Source: Ensifer sp. WSM1721 (GTDB taxonomy: Bacteria; Pseudomonadota; Alphaproteobacteria; Rhizobiales; Rhizobiaceae). Taken from it: 64,000 nt of DNA. This document shows positions 26,801 through 34,637 of the stretch, piece after piece. The translations under genes and the position numbers were made by a program. Under the pieces are notes generated by a model. That model had not been told where the DNA came from, ran no database searches, and worked only from the letters and a program-made list of their open reading frames with translations. Every line of letters begins with the position of its first letter. Within the stretch, counting starts at the first letter, position 1. The stretch spans positions 1,798,001 to 1,862,000 of the forward strand of contig NZ_CP165782.1 of NCBI RefSeq assembly GCF_000513895.2, given 5' to 3'.

Positions 26801-27976
26801 GCAGACGGATGCCGCCTTGAAGGATACGGCGCGGGAGAGGATGCGACCGTCGACTTCCGGCAGGGCGACATTCATGCCGAGGTCGCGGGCCATCAGGCCC
26901 TGTCGAGAGGCCTCCCAGGCTTCGCGTGACGAACCGGAAAAGATGACTTGTAGAACCGGCGCACCTGTCGATTCGAGCACCGTCGGCTGCCGGTCGGCGC
27001 CAGGCGCTGAGACAGCAAAGCCGGTGGCGTTCATTACGACGTCTGGGGCAGCTTCGGCGAAAATCGCTTCCAGCGTGCCGATCGAGACCTGATCCTTGAG
27101 ACTGGAGACGAAGACGGGTAGCGCGCGCATGCCCTCCGCGATCAGTGCGTCGATCAAAGCCTCGACTGGCTTTGTCTCGCCGCTCTGGACGAGGGCGCGG
27201 TAGAAGCAGATGGCGATGGTCGGGGGTTCGAATCCCTCCTCCGCTACCATCCTCGTCTGCGTGAAGTCACCCCCCTCTGCCCTGCCGGGCATCTCCCCAA
27301 CAAGGAGGGAGATTGACTCGCGGCTACCACTCGTTCCCACAACTACGCCGGGGGAGATGCCCGGCAGAGCAGAGGGGGTTTCGCCGGTCCTTCCGGCAAC
27401 ACGCATCCACTCGCCAACCCCAATCACACCCCTGCCGGGCCACCAAATGCCGGCCTTAAGCAACGGCCGCGCCGGCTGCGGTTTCTCGCCGCCGTCGATC
27501 AGCGCCTCCGCATAATCAAGGAAGAGGCCGGCATTCTCGGCGCCGCCTTCGGTGAGATAGGCCCAGAGCCGGCCGCGGTCTTCAGCCGGCACCGTGGAAA
27601 ACGGCTCGAGACCCGGATCCGGCTTGTCATCGCCCGGCAACACGGCGATCTGGAACCTGCCCGCCACCGCCGCGGCATGCAGCGCCTCCAGCACGTAGCG
27701 GAAATAGCTTGCCCCGCCGAGCGGGCGTACGACGATCAGCTTGGCATGGCGCGCCGTGCGTTCGACGTAAGTGTCGACCGACATCGGATGCATGAGGTTC
27801 ATCAGACTGGCGATGCGCAGGCTCTTTGCTCCCGCGCGCCGACGATGGGCAGCGGCAATCGAGGCGAGCTCCGTGTCGGCCGCCGACAGAAACAATATGT
27901 CCGCCGGGTTTTGCCCGAGGTCGATCGCCTCGTTGCCGTCGGCGATCGTTCCTTTCTGGGCGAGAAGCAAGTGCAT
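23810..27976 (-). CDS. cobN: Cobaltochelatase subunit CobN with in-frame repeat insertions
   Basis: 1388 residues; the large subunit of the ATP-dependent cobaltochelatase (with CobS and CobT, not in this window) that inserts cobalt into hydrogenobyrinic acid diamide. CobN blocks include ANYPNRDGRVGNGVGLDTPA, VHMGKHGNLEWLPGKALALS and TAWGTSNMRTGGDDIAQALA. It is over 100 residues longer than I expect for the family. The excess is explained by two in-frame insertions of palindromic repeats, about residues 198-254 and 784-865, rich in Pro/Gly (ISPTRGEI, LVGEMPGRAEGG). The frame is intact through both. Whether the chelatase tolerates them is unknown. It sits between cobW (11 bp) and cobO (10 bp). 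Confidence 0.94.
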   Translation of the reverse strand: MHLLLAQKGTIADGNEAIDLGQNPADILFLSAADTELASIAAAHRRRAGAKSLRIASLMNLMHPMSVDTYVERTARHAKLIVVRPLGGASYFRYVLEALHAAAVAGRFQIAVLPGDDKPDPGLEPFSTVPAEDRGRLWAYLTEGGAENAGLFLDYAEALIDGGEKPQPARPLLKAGIWWPGRGVIGVGEWMRVAGRTGETPSALPGISPGVVVGTSGSRESISLLVGEMPGRAEGGDFTQTRMVAEEGFEPPTIAICFYRALVQSGETKPVEALIDALIAEGMRALPVFVSSLKDQVSIGTLEAIFAEAAPDVVMNATGFAVSAPGADRQPTVLESTGAPVLQVIFSGSSREAWEASRQGLMARDLGMNVALPEVDGRILSRAVSFKAASVCDPLVEANIIGHEPVADRVRFAARLAAKWARLRRARPEARRVAIVMANYPNRDGRVGNGVGLDTPAGTIEVLRAMANEGYPVGELPEDGDALIRFLMAGPTNAASGDRQIRETISLSQYKDFFASLPNKVQQEVSERWGAPEADPFFLDDAFALPLARFGEVLVGIQPARGYNIDPKETYHAPDLVPPHGYIAFYAYLREVFGADAIVHMGKHGNLEWLPGKALALSETCYPEAVFGPTPHLYPFIVNDPGEGTQAKRRTSAVIIDHLTPPLTRAESYGPLKDLEALVDEYYEAAGGDPRRLRLLSRQILDLVRDIGLDHDAGIDKSDSDDKALEKLDAYLCDLKEMQIRDGLHVFGVAPEGRLLTDLTVALARVPRGLGEGKDQSLQRAIAADLELCGSRCSGAAPPSVLPDISPTRGEIGRGLRPAFPSALEPASPQTPSGRVSGSTVVAGDAPAFLISPLVGEMPGRAEGGTLPQPPHFDPLDCVMSAPWTGPKPGVLADLSDAPWRTAGDTVERIELLAAKLVSGEIACPDDWTNTRAVLDEIDAHLKPSIQYSGEAEIKGLLTGLDGRFVAPGPSGAPTRGRPDVLPTGRNFYSVDSRAVPTPAAYELGKKSAELLIRRYLQDHGEWPSSFGLTAWGTSNMRTGGDDIAQALALVGAKPVWDMASRRVTGYEIVPLAVLGRPRVDVTLRISGFFRDAFPEQIALFDKAIRAIGALDEDDADNMIAARMRAEARRLEEKGVEPKEAARRASYRVFGAKPGAYGAGLQALIDEKGWESRGDLAEAYLTWGGYAYGAGEDGRAERGLLEERLRSIEAVVQNQDNREHDLLDSDDYYQFQGGMSAAAEHLTGQRPSIYHNDHSRPEKPVIRSLEEEIGRVVRARVVNPKWIAGIMRHGYKGAFEIAATVDYMFAFAATTGAVRDHHFEAAYQAFIADETVLDFLREKNPAALAEMSERFVEAIDRGLWNPRSNSARFELSSLTGRAANDRLAAGNE
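25383..25586. repeat. Palindromic repeat insertion 1 inside cobN
   Basis: A unit of about 45 bp starting CCCCCCTCTGCCCTGCCGGG (25383-25427) recurs in inverted orientation at 25541-25586, ending GGCAGGACAGAGGGGGGT. The pair brackets about 113 bp of other sequence. The whole block is translated in frame as part of CobN and matches nothing expected in the family. The same unit occurs at 27270. Confidence 0.85.
27218..27249 (+). other. tRNA 3'-end-like fragment inside cobN
   Basis: On the plus strand the sequence reads as a tRNA 3' part: GGTCGGGGGTTCGAATCCC, then TCCTCCGCTACCA. This gives a five-pair T-arm with loop TTCGAAT, a 7-nt acceptor strand CTCCGCT, discriminator A and CCA. No matching 5' half is present, so it is not a tRNA gene. 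On the coding strand it is translated as VAEEGFEPPT within CobN, directly beside repeat insertion 2. Confidence 0.65.
27270..27381. repeat. Palindromic repeat insertion 2 inside cobN
   Basis: CCCCCCTCTGCCCTGCCGGG (27270-27314 unit) is followed after about 35 bp by the inverted copy GGGGGAGATGCCCGGCAGAG (27350-27381). The termini are inverted and pyrimidine/purine-rich, like a small MITE-type element. Translated in frame within CobN residues about 198-235. Confidence 0.85.
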
Positions 27977-27987
27977 CTTCTATCCGA

Positions 27988-29052
27988 TCACACCAGCGGC
28001 GAAATAGCCGCGCGGACTGCCGCTTCGTCCATGTCGTGCAGGCCGATGACAACGAGGCGGGTGCTGCGCCTCTCGCCCGGCGTCCAAGCGCGGTCGTAAT
28101 ATTGGTCGATGCGGCTGCCGACCGCCTGGATCAAAAGGCGCATCGGCTTACCGGGAACGTCCGCGAAACCCTTGAGGCGCAGCACGTCATGCTCGGCAAT
28201 GACGCCTTTGAGGCGGTCGACGAAGGCGGCCGGATCGGGGATCGCTCCGAGTTCGACGACGAAGCTGTCGAATTCGTCGTGATCGTGCTCCTCGCCCGCC
28301 TCGTGCTCCAGCTCGTGGTGCGACTTGCGGTTGGCGATCTCCCCCTCGGTGCCGACGCCGAGGCCGAGCAGGATCGCGGCAGCCACCTCCCCGTTCTTCG
28401 CCTCGATCATCGTCGGCTTGCGGCTGATGCGGGAGGCCACCTCCTCGCGCACCGACTTCAGCCCATCGGCGTCGATGAGATCGGTCTTGTTGAGAACGAT
28501 GAGGTCAGCGGCGGTGAGCTGATCCTCGAACAATTCTTCCAACGGACTTTCGTGGTCGAGGTTTTCGTCGTTGATGCGCAACGCATCGACCTTGTCGTGA
28601 TCGTCGGCAAATCGCCCCGCCGCGACCGCAGCGCTGTCGACGACGGTTACGACGCCATCGACGGTGACTTCGCTGCGAATGTCCGGCCAGTTGAAGGCGG
28701 CGACGAGCGGCTGCGGCAGCGCCAGACCCGACGTCTCGATGACGATATGGTCAGGCCGTTTCTCGCGCTCCAAGAGCTTCGTCATGGTTGGAATGAAATC
28801 ATCGGCGACGGTGCAGCAGATGCAGCCGTTGGTGAGCTCGATGATGTCCTCCTCCGAGCAGGCTTCCGCGCCACAGCCCTTGAGCACGTCGCCGTCGACA
28901 CCGAGATCGCCGAACTCGTTGATGATCAGCGCGATGCGCTTGCCGTCGGCATTCTGCAGGAGATTGCGGATCATCGTCGTCTTGCCGGCACCGAGAAAGC
29001 CCGTGATGACGGTGGCCGGGATCTTGCCCTGTTGGGGCTTTGCTAGTGTCAT
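27988..29052 (-). CDS. cobW: GTP-dependent metal chaperone CobW
   Basis: 354 residues of the COG0523 G3E GTPase family. It has Walker A TGFLGAGKTT, the metal-binding motif GCICCTV, the NKTD guanine motif (IVLNKTDLI) and a His/Glu-rich insert (HHELEHEAGEEHDHDEF) suited to metal binding. It probably delivers cobalt to the chelatase. It overlaps nothing but lies 3 bp from cobP and 11 bp from cobN. Confidence 0.95.
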   Translation of the reverse strand: MTLAKPQQGKIPATVITGFLGAGKTTMIRNLLQNADGKRIALIINEFGDLGVDGDVLKGCGAEACSEEDIIELTNGCICCTVADDFIPTMTKLLEREKRPDHIVIETSGLALPQPLVAAFNWPDIRSEVTVDGVVTVVDSAAVAAGRFADDHDKVDALRINDENLDHESPLEELFEDQLTAADLIVLNKTDLIDADGLKSVREEVASRISRKPTMIEAKNGEVAAAILLGLGVGTEGEIANRKSHHELEHEAGEEHDHDEFDSFVVELGAIPDPAAFVDRLKGVIAEHDVLRLKGFADVPGKPMRLLIQAVGSRIDQYYDRAWTPGERRSTRLVVIGLHDMDEAAVRAAISPLV

Positions 29053-29055
29053 GGA

Positions 29056-29583
29056 TCAACCCTTCATTTTCAGCGGCAGTCCGGCCGCAACGAAATAAAC
29101 TTCGGCGGATTTCTCCGCCACCATCTGGTGCAGCCGGCCCGCATGGTCGCGGAAGTCGCGCGCCATGCGGTTTTCGGGCACGATGCCGAGGCCGACCTCA
29201 TTGGAAACGAAAACGAGCCGCGAGCGCGCCTCGAGCAGGAAAGCGGCGAGCGCCGCGAATTCGGCCGCCACGTCCCGCTCCTCCATCATCAGGTTCGTGA
29301 CCCAGAGCGTCAGGCAATCTACCAGGATGGCTCGCGCCGGCGCGTCGATGCGGCGAAGCAGGCCGACGAGGTCGAGCGGCTCCTCGTGGGTCGTCCAACC
29401 CTTGCCGCCGCGCGCGGCCTTATGATGGGCAATGCGTTCGCGCATCTCGTCATCGAAGGCGCGTCCGGTCGCTACATAGTGCTTCGGCAAGCCGGATGCC
29501 TCGACGAGCCTCTCTGCAAAGCTGGATTTTCCGGAGCGGGCGCCACCGAGCACAAGGATCGGGCCGACATTTGAGACGGTCAT
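29056..29583 (-). CDS. cobP: Adenosylcobinamide kinase / guanylyltransferase CobP
   Basis: 175 residues. This bifunctional enzyme phosphorylates adenosylcobinamide and then attaches GMP. The P-loop is [17 protein letters not shown]; further blocks are [19 protein letters not shown] and [23 protein letters not shown] 29583 is used; an upstream TTG at 29631 would add 16 residues without family support. First gene of the riboswitch-controlled operon. Confidence 0.95.
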   Translation of the reverse strand: MTVSNVGPILVLGGARSGKSSFAERLVEASGLPKHYVATGRAFDDEMRERIAHHKAARGGKGWTTHEEPLDLVGLLRRIDAPARAILVDCLTLWVTNLMMEERDVAAEFAALAAFLLEARSRLVFVSNEVGLGIVPENRMARDFRDHAGRLHQMVAEKSAEVYFVAAGLPLKMKG

Positions 29584-29724
29584 GCGGCCGGCCTCAGCGC
29601 ACCAACGCAAGGCGGGAAGCCGCAACGACAAGCAGGCGCGCCAACGGCGCGTTCAAGGGAAAACCTGTAAGCCACGACAACCTCCGTGCTGGCATGGGGA
29701 AGTGCTCCCCTGGGCGAGATGCCC

Positions 29725-30165
29725 CGACAGATGGCAGGTCTCCTGGCTCACGGCGCCACGGCCCTCACTACAGCATCCGCGCCCTATGGTGCGCAAAGAT
29801 CGCTGCAGCACTTGCGTGACCGCATGTTCCCGAGATCGTTTCGATCCAGGAACGACGCGGCAGAGGGTCGAACGGGTTCGCCTCGCCTTCCCGGCGCTTG
29901 CGGCATCGTGAAAGGCGGACGATTCGTAGAAGAAGAGGCGTCCAGCCCGGCTGATCACGATGCCACGCCAGTGGCTTTTCCGGTCTGTCGCGTCCTCCCG
30001 CGAGACTGCCCCATGCAGCTCATCAGAAGGCAACGACCGACCGAACGGCGAACCCTGACCGTTCTACAGTCGCGGGGTCGGCTGCGATAAGGGCGCCCGG
30101 CGTGGGTCCGCCCCGTCGCATTCCCATTTACTCCCCCGCTCCATCTGGGTGCGAGGGAACCATCC
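29725..30165 (-). ncRNA. Cobalamin riboswitch upstream of cobP-W-N-O
   Basis: All core elements of the B12 aptamer occur in order on the minus strand: GGTTCCC (about 30161), CCCCGCGACTGTAGA (about 30077), the GCCACTG core (29975-29969), GGGAAGGCG (29892-29884) and the B12 box AGCCAGGAGACCTGCC (29748-29733). Between GGGAAGGCG and the B12 box lies about 135 nt, far longer than usual, so one peripheral arm is enlarged. The region from its end to the cobP start (about 140 bp) contains a CGCGCC/GGCGCG hairpin near 29645 that could be the expression platform. It should lower operon expression when adenosylcobalamin is plentiful. Confidence 0.92.
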
Positions 30166-30417
30166 GTTCTGCGTTAATTATGAAGCGGGGGCGGCAAAGT
30201 CAATCGACGGCCTGCGACACCGCGCCCGCGAATTACGCCAGAGCAGCCTTCTGGCCCCGATCCGCTGCTACTCCGAACGGGTAGGGAGACACCTCTGCCC
30301 CCCGCGTGATAAGAATGTGCACTTTTGGGGGCATACGCGACTTATCCGTCGTTCGCGCTTCCATTGTTCACGTTCGTGGCCCCGCTCACATGAGCGGAGT
30401 TCACGGTGGAGGGTGCG

Positions 30418-31362
30418 ATGTTGCGTCTGCGTCACGCCGCAATCGCCACGCTCAGCGTAGCGCTTTACGGTTTCACACCGACAATGGCGGCCGAAGCGGT
30501 CGGTGAAGCGGTCCGGATCAAGACCGATGTCAGTGGGCAGAGGGGACCGCTCGCAGTCCGGGACCCGGTGCATCGGGACGAAAGGATTCGGACATCGAGA
30601 TCGGGACTGGGGCAATTCGTGTTCCGCGACGGCAGCAAGTTGGCCGTGGGGGCCGGGTCGTCCGTCGTCATCGACAAATTCGTCTTCGACGACTCGAAAT
30701 CGGTCCAGAAGCTCACCGTCGCGGCGGCGAAGGGCACATTTCGCTGGATCAGCGGCAACTCGAAGCACAGCGCCTACGAGATTGTGACACCCGCCGGAAC
30801 GATCGGCGTCCGGGGCACCGTTTTCGACTTCTATATCGGCGGCGACGGGACGACCGCGATGGTGCTTTTGAGCGGCGCTGCCGAGTTCTGCGGCCGGGGC
30901 GGCTGTCAACAACTCACTCGGCGCTGCGACTGCGTAATCGCCAAACGCAATGGGAGCGTGACGGAGACCCGCCGCGTCAACAGGAATATCTTCAACACGC
31001 TCGGCAATCGGGCGGCCCTCCCCTTCCTGTCAGGCGATCAGAAATTATCTGGTGCATTTCGAGCCGGAGGCAGTTGTGGCTTGTCGGCGGCACTCGAAGT
31101 CAGGCCTCCCGATCGTGCGCACTTACGCGCAACCACGCCGCAGCAGCAGCCGAAACCAACAAAGCCCGACAAGCCAAGGGACAAACCGCCTGGCGACAGG
31201 GATCCGCCGCACAACGACCGGGATCCTGACCGAGATCCGCCTGATAGGGATCCGCCGCAGGGCGATCAAGATCGGCCGCATGACGAACCAGATCGTCCGC
31301 ACGCAGACAATCACGACAGGCCACACGACGACCAGGGCGGTTCTGGCGACGAGAGAGACTGA
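30418..31362 (+). CDS. FecR-domain secreted protein with Pro/Asp-rich tail
   Basis: 314 residues. A signal peptide (MLRLRHAAIATLSVALYGFT, cut near AAEA) is followed by a FecR fold, residues about 45-165 (RTSRSGLGQFVFRDGSKLAV, TPAGTIGVRGTVFDFY) and a C-terminal 75 residues of disordered DPP/RP/HD repeats (DRDPPDRDPPQGDQDRPHDE). ATG 30418 follows GGAGGG. Here the FecR domain is periplasmic and not coupled to an ECF sigma factor gene. It is convergent with a CHASE2-cyclase gene 51 bp away; FecR and CHASE2 proteins often co-occur, which hints at a sensing pair (inference). Confidence 0.85.
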   Translation: MLRLRHAAIATLSVALYGFTPTMAAEAVGEAVRIKTDVSGQRGPLAVRDPVHRDERIRTSRSGLGQFVFRDGSKLAVGAGSSVVIDKFVFDDSKSVQKLTVAAAKGTFRWISGNSKHSAYEIVTPAGTIGVRGTVFDFYIGGDGTTAMVLLSGAAEFCGRGGCQQLTRRCDCVIAKRNGSVTETRRVNRNIFNTLGNRAALPFLSGDQKLSGAFRAGGSCGLSAALEVRPPDRAHLRATTPQQQPKPTKPDKPRDKPPGDRDPPHNDRDPDRDPPDRDPPQGDQDRPHDEPDRPHADNHDRPHDDQGGSGDERD

Positions 31363-31413
31363 GGGATACAGAAGCTTTCCTTCGCTGCCGCCGCCTGTCG
31401 TCGGGCAACGCCA

Positions 31414-33585
31414 TCACTTCGCCGATGTTTCGGCTTTGGGCACAGCCTCGTCGGCGAAATGATCAGCCCTGCGCGAAATGCGGCGGTAGAAATCGGGTAG
31501 TCCGGCTCCAATTCGCGCGGCCTTCATTTTCGCCGCCGCAAGTATTTTGCGGCTCGTCGCAGACCGCGAACGCAGAGCTTCGATCAGTTGCGCGTGGATG
31601 CGCCGCAGCTCTGTAAATTCCGGCGAGGCGGCGAGACGCTCATCGCCTGCGACGGCAAAGAGCCGCGTGCGCGTGCTTTTGCCCTTCAGACCAAGCATTC
31701 CAGCTTCGAGCAAGGCGCAGTCGGAAAGAGATTTCGCCGTGCTTTCGGAAATGAGAATGTCGAAGGCGACATCCTTGCAGGCGGCTTCGATCCGCGCTGC
31801 GACATTCACTGCGTCGCCGACGGCGGAATAGTTGAAATGCGCTTCGGCCCCCATATTGCCGACGCAGGCGAGCCCCGTATGGATTCCCACTCCGATCCCG
31901 ACGCGATGCTCGCTCCCGAAACCGAAGGCGTCGCTCTCGTTGAGACGGGCAAGCGTCTCGCGCATGGCCAGGGCGGCGCGAACAGCCTTGCCCGCGTGAT
32001 CGTCAACATCCACCGGGGCGTTCCAAAAGGCCATGATCGAGTCGCCGATGAATTTGTCCAGCGTGCCTTCATTGGCAATCACATCGCGGCTCAGAGCGTC
32101 GAGAAGTGTGTTCAGGAACCGGACCACCTCGGTCGGCGAAAGGCGCTCGCTGATCTCCGTGAAATTGCGGACATCGACGAACATGATCGTCAGCTCACGA
32201 TCATCGCCGCCGAGGCGCAGGGCGTCGTGCGTGTGCTCGATGCGGTAGAGAAGCGAAGGCGACAAATACTGGCCGAAGGCTCGCCGCACCACTCGCCGTT
32301 CGCGGTCGGTGACGAGGAAGCGGTAGGCGGTTGCGGCGAAATGGGTGATCGACCCGGCCAGGATCGGAGCCAACGGATCGAAGAGAAGTCCCATATAGAG
32401 AAAGGCGAGCCAGGAGGTGACGAGAGCAAGCGCGGTTATCAACAGGCCGCAGGCAAGCGCAACGGCCGGACTGACGAAGGTGGTCAGCAAGACAAGCAGC
32501 CCCCCCGCCACCGCGATCAAAAGGATTTCGAGCCCATCCGCCCAATCTGGACGCGAGAGAAAGCGACCGGACAGGACCTGCTCGACGGTCTGTGCATGCA
32601 GGGACACGCCGGGCACATTCTCCCCGAGCGCGGTGGTGCGGATATCCTGAAGCCCGGCGGCCGACGTACCTACGAAGACGATGCTGCCTTCGATCGCCGC
32701 TTTTGTTTCCGCAGACGCACCGCCTGGCGCCAGCACCTGGCCTGCCGAAACATATCTCTCCGCGCGATCTGGGCTGACATAGAGCCAGAGTTCGCCCGCC
32801 GCCGTCACAGGGATGACGAAGTTCCCTACCTTGATGAGGGTGATGATGTCCTGAGCGTCCGGAGCGCCCGCCAAAATGTAAGTCGAGGCGCCCTGGGCAA
32901 CGCGCAGCGCCTCGAGCGCCAGATTCGGATAGAGTTGCTCGCCGTCGCTTAAGAGAAGCGGGACTGCGCGCACGACCGCCGATCGACTGCCGGGATTGAG
33001 GCTGATATGTCCGATACCGGCTGCATTGGCTTCAAGTTGCGGCCGCAAAGGCGTGGCGGCATCAAGCTTCGGTGGCGCGGCAAATAGACTTTCCCCGGTG
33101 AAGGCGAAACCCGCCTTGACGGGCGGGAGATAGCTTCCTTCGTTGGAGAGCCCGAAGCCGAGCACGACGGGCGGCCCGGCAATCGACCGGGCGAGAATCT
33201 CATCATTGTCGGGGAGTTGTCCTAGCAGCGCCGGATCGACGCCTGGCACATCGCGCACGACCGTGCGCGGCGACAGGCGGTCGGGCTCAGAGAAGAGAAT
33301 GTCGAAGGCTATGACCGCGGCACCCATTTCGGAAAGCCGGTCGACGAGCGCGGCAATGCGATCGCGCGGCCATGGCCATTGGCCGAATACCTTAAGCGAC
33401 GCCTCGTCGATATCGACAACGCGAACTGGGACGGGCTCGAAGGTCCGAGGCACCAGCCGCTGATATTCGTCGAACGTCACGTCACGAGCAAGCCGCAGGA
33501 TTGGAAGGTCGCTTGCGCGCAACGCTGTAAGCGCGGCGACGATCGCCAGGCCGAAAATAACGCCTACCAATTGCGTACGTGTCAT
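31414..33585 (-). CDS. CHASE2-domain adenylate/guanylate cyclase
   Basis: About 723 residues. An N-terminal membrane anchor (LVGVIFGLAIVAALTALRA) leads to a periplasmic CHASE2 sensor (VRVVDIDEASLKVFGQWPWP, then VIAFDILFSEPD), three hydrophobic segments near residues 340-420, and a class III nucleotidyl cyclase domain. The cyclase metal-binding Asp residues are in TIMFVDVRNFTEIS and LDKFIGDSIMAFWNAP. It makes cAMP or cGMP in response to an external signal. ATG 33585 has GAAGGG upstream; ATG 33618 or GTG 33621 are alternatives. Confidence 0.9.
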   Translation of the reverse strand: MTRTQLVGVIFGLAIVAALTALRASDLPILRLARDVTFDEYQRLVPRTFEPVPVRVVDIDEASLKVFGQWPWPRDRIAALVDRLSEMGAAVIAFDILFSEPDRLSPRTVVRDVPGVDPALLGQLPDNDEILARSIAGPPVVLGFGLSNEGSYLPPVKAGFAFTGESLFAAPPKLDAATPLRPQLEANAAGIGHISLNPGSRSAVVRAVPLLLSDGEQLYPNLALEALRVAQGASTYILAGAPDAQDIITLIKVGNFVIPVTAAGELWLYVSPDRAERYVSAGQVLAPGGASAETKAAIEGSIVFVGTSAAGLQDIRTTALGENVPGVSLHAQTVEQVLSGRFLSRPDWADGLEILLIAVAGGLLVLLTTFVSPAVALACGLLITALALVTSWLAFLYMGLLFDPLAPILAGSITHFAATAYRFLVTDRERRVVRRAFGQYLSPSLLYRIEHTHDALRLGGDDRELTIMFVDVRNFTEISERLSPTEVVRFLNTLLDALSRDVIANEGTLDKFIGDSIMAFWNAPVDVDDHAGKAVRAALAMRETLARLNESDAFGFGSEHRVGIGVGIHTGLACVGNMGAEAHFNYSAVGDAVNVAARIEAACKDVAFDILISESTAKSLSDCALLEAGMLGLKGKSTRTRLFAVAGDERLAASPEFTELRRIHAQLIEALRSRSATSRKILAAAKMKAARIGAGLPDFYRRISRRADHFADEAVPKAETSAK

Positions 33586-33709
33586 GGCCGCGCCCTTCGC
33601 GCCGGACGTCGTCGCCATCACTTGCGTCGCGGATATCGTCCTAGCCCCGCTTCATGCTGCCCTTTTCAATAGGACTATGCAATGACGAACGCCGCGAGCG
33701 TGCGGCGCG

Positions 33710-34525
33710 TCAGTCTCCAGCGGCGAGGACCTGGTCAAGAAATCTATGCATCGCGCCGTTGAACAGCTCCGGTCGCTGCAGCGGAGCGAAATGGCTGACC
33801 TTGGAGAGCCGGATCAATTCCGCTTGGGGAATGGTCCGGGCAAGGTACTCGGCATGTTCACCCTTGATGAATTCGTCGTGCTCGCCCTGGACGATGACGA
33901 CCGGCACGCGGATCTCGGCCAGATCGCTCGCCGAATAATTGGGCTGTGTGCTCATCATCTCGCTCACGGCTGCGACGAAATCTTCGAATGCATCGGGCGT
34001 GGAGGACAGTTTTGCGTAGTCCTTCGCGTGCCGCCGGAAACAGCGGTCGATGACGGGAGTGGACTCGAACTCCTTCGTGCCGGTCGGATCCATGTTGCAG
34101 GCAAAGAAGAAGACACCGGCGATACGCGCAGGAACCTGCCCGGCAAGAACGAGGGCAGTGCACGCTCCGTCGCTCCAGCCGACGACGGCCGCGCTGTCCA
34201 ATTGCAGGCAATCCATCACGGCGAGCACGTCGGACGCCATCAGTTCATAGCTATAGGGACGTGAATCGCGGGTGCTGCGGCCGTGACCGCGGCTATCGAT
34301 CAGTACGACCCGGCGACCGACCTCAAGCAGCGACGGCACCTGGTATCCCCAATTGCCGCTATGGCCGAGGCCGCCATGCAACAGAATGACGGCTGGCCCC
34401 GCTCCGTAAGTCGCATACCAAATGCGCGCGCCATCACGCTCGACACAGCCCTGCTCCGCGGCCTGCGGCAGCGGTGGCGCGCCGTGCGCTTCGAAATGGC
34501 GTAGATCGTCGTCGTATCGCTTCAT
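33710..34525 (-). CDS. Alpha/beta hydrolase
   Basis: 271 residues with a standard alpha/beta-hydrolase fold. The oxyanion block is VILLHGGLGHSGNWG, the nucleophile elbow VVGWSDGACTAL, the acid region VVIVQGEHDEFI and the catalytic His VSHFAPLQRP. ATG 34525 follows GAGAGGG; longer upstream starts are not supported. There is no signal peptide, so it is cytoplasmic. The substrate cannot be read from sequence; it sits alone before cobQ. Confidence 0.88.
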   Translation of the reverse strand: MKRYDDDLRHFEAHGAPPLPQAAEQGCVERDGARIWYATYGAGPAVILLHGGLGHSGNWGYQVPSLLEVGRRVVLIDSRGHGRSTRDSRPYSYELMASDVLAVMDCLQLDSAAVVGWSDGACTALVLAGQVPARIAGVFFFACNMDPTGTKEFESTPVIDRCFRRHAKDYAKLSSTPDAFEDFVAAVSEMMSTQPNYSASDLAEIRVPVVIVQGEHDEFIKGEHAEYLARTIPQAELIRLSKVSHFAPLQRPELFNGAMHRFLDQVLAAGD

Positions 34526-34637
34526 GGCAATCCCTCTCGTCACGCGTTTCCCGGCCCGGCGTGGCCGCGACGATACGACGCCTGCAAGGAGTTGACAAAC
34601 GGCAGGCCGGGCGGCCGGATGCAGTGGAACCGGCCCC

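Noticed and set aside
27218..27249. A complete tRNA gene in cobN
   Set aside because: Only the T-arm, acceptor 3' strand and CCA are present; no D-arm, anticodon arm or 5' acceptor strand is visible upstream.
29584..29631. Longer CobP start at TTG 29631
   Set aside because: Adds 16 residues outside the family; ATG 29583 leads directly into the P-loop at normal distance.
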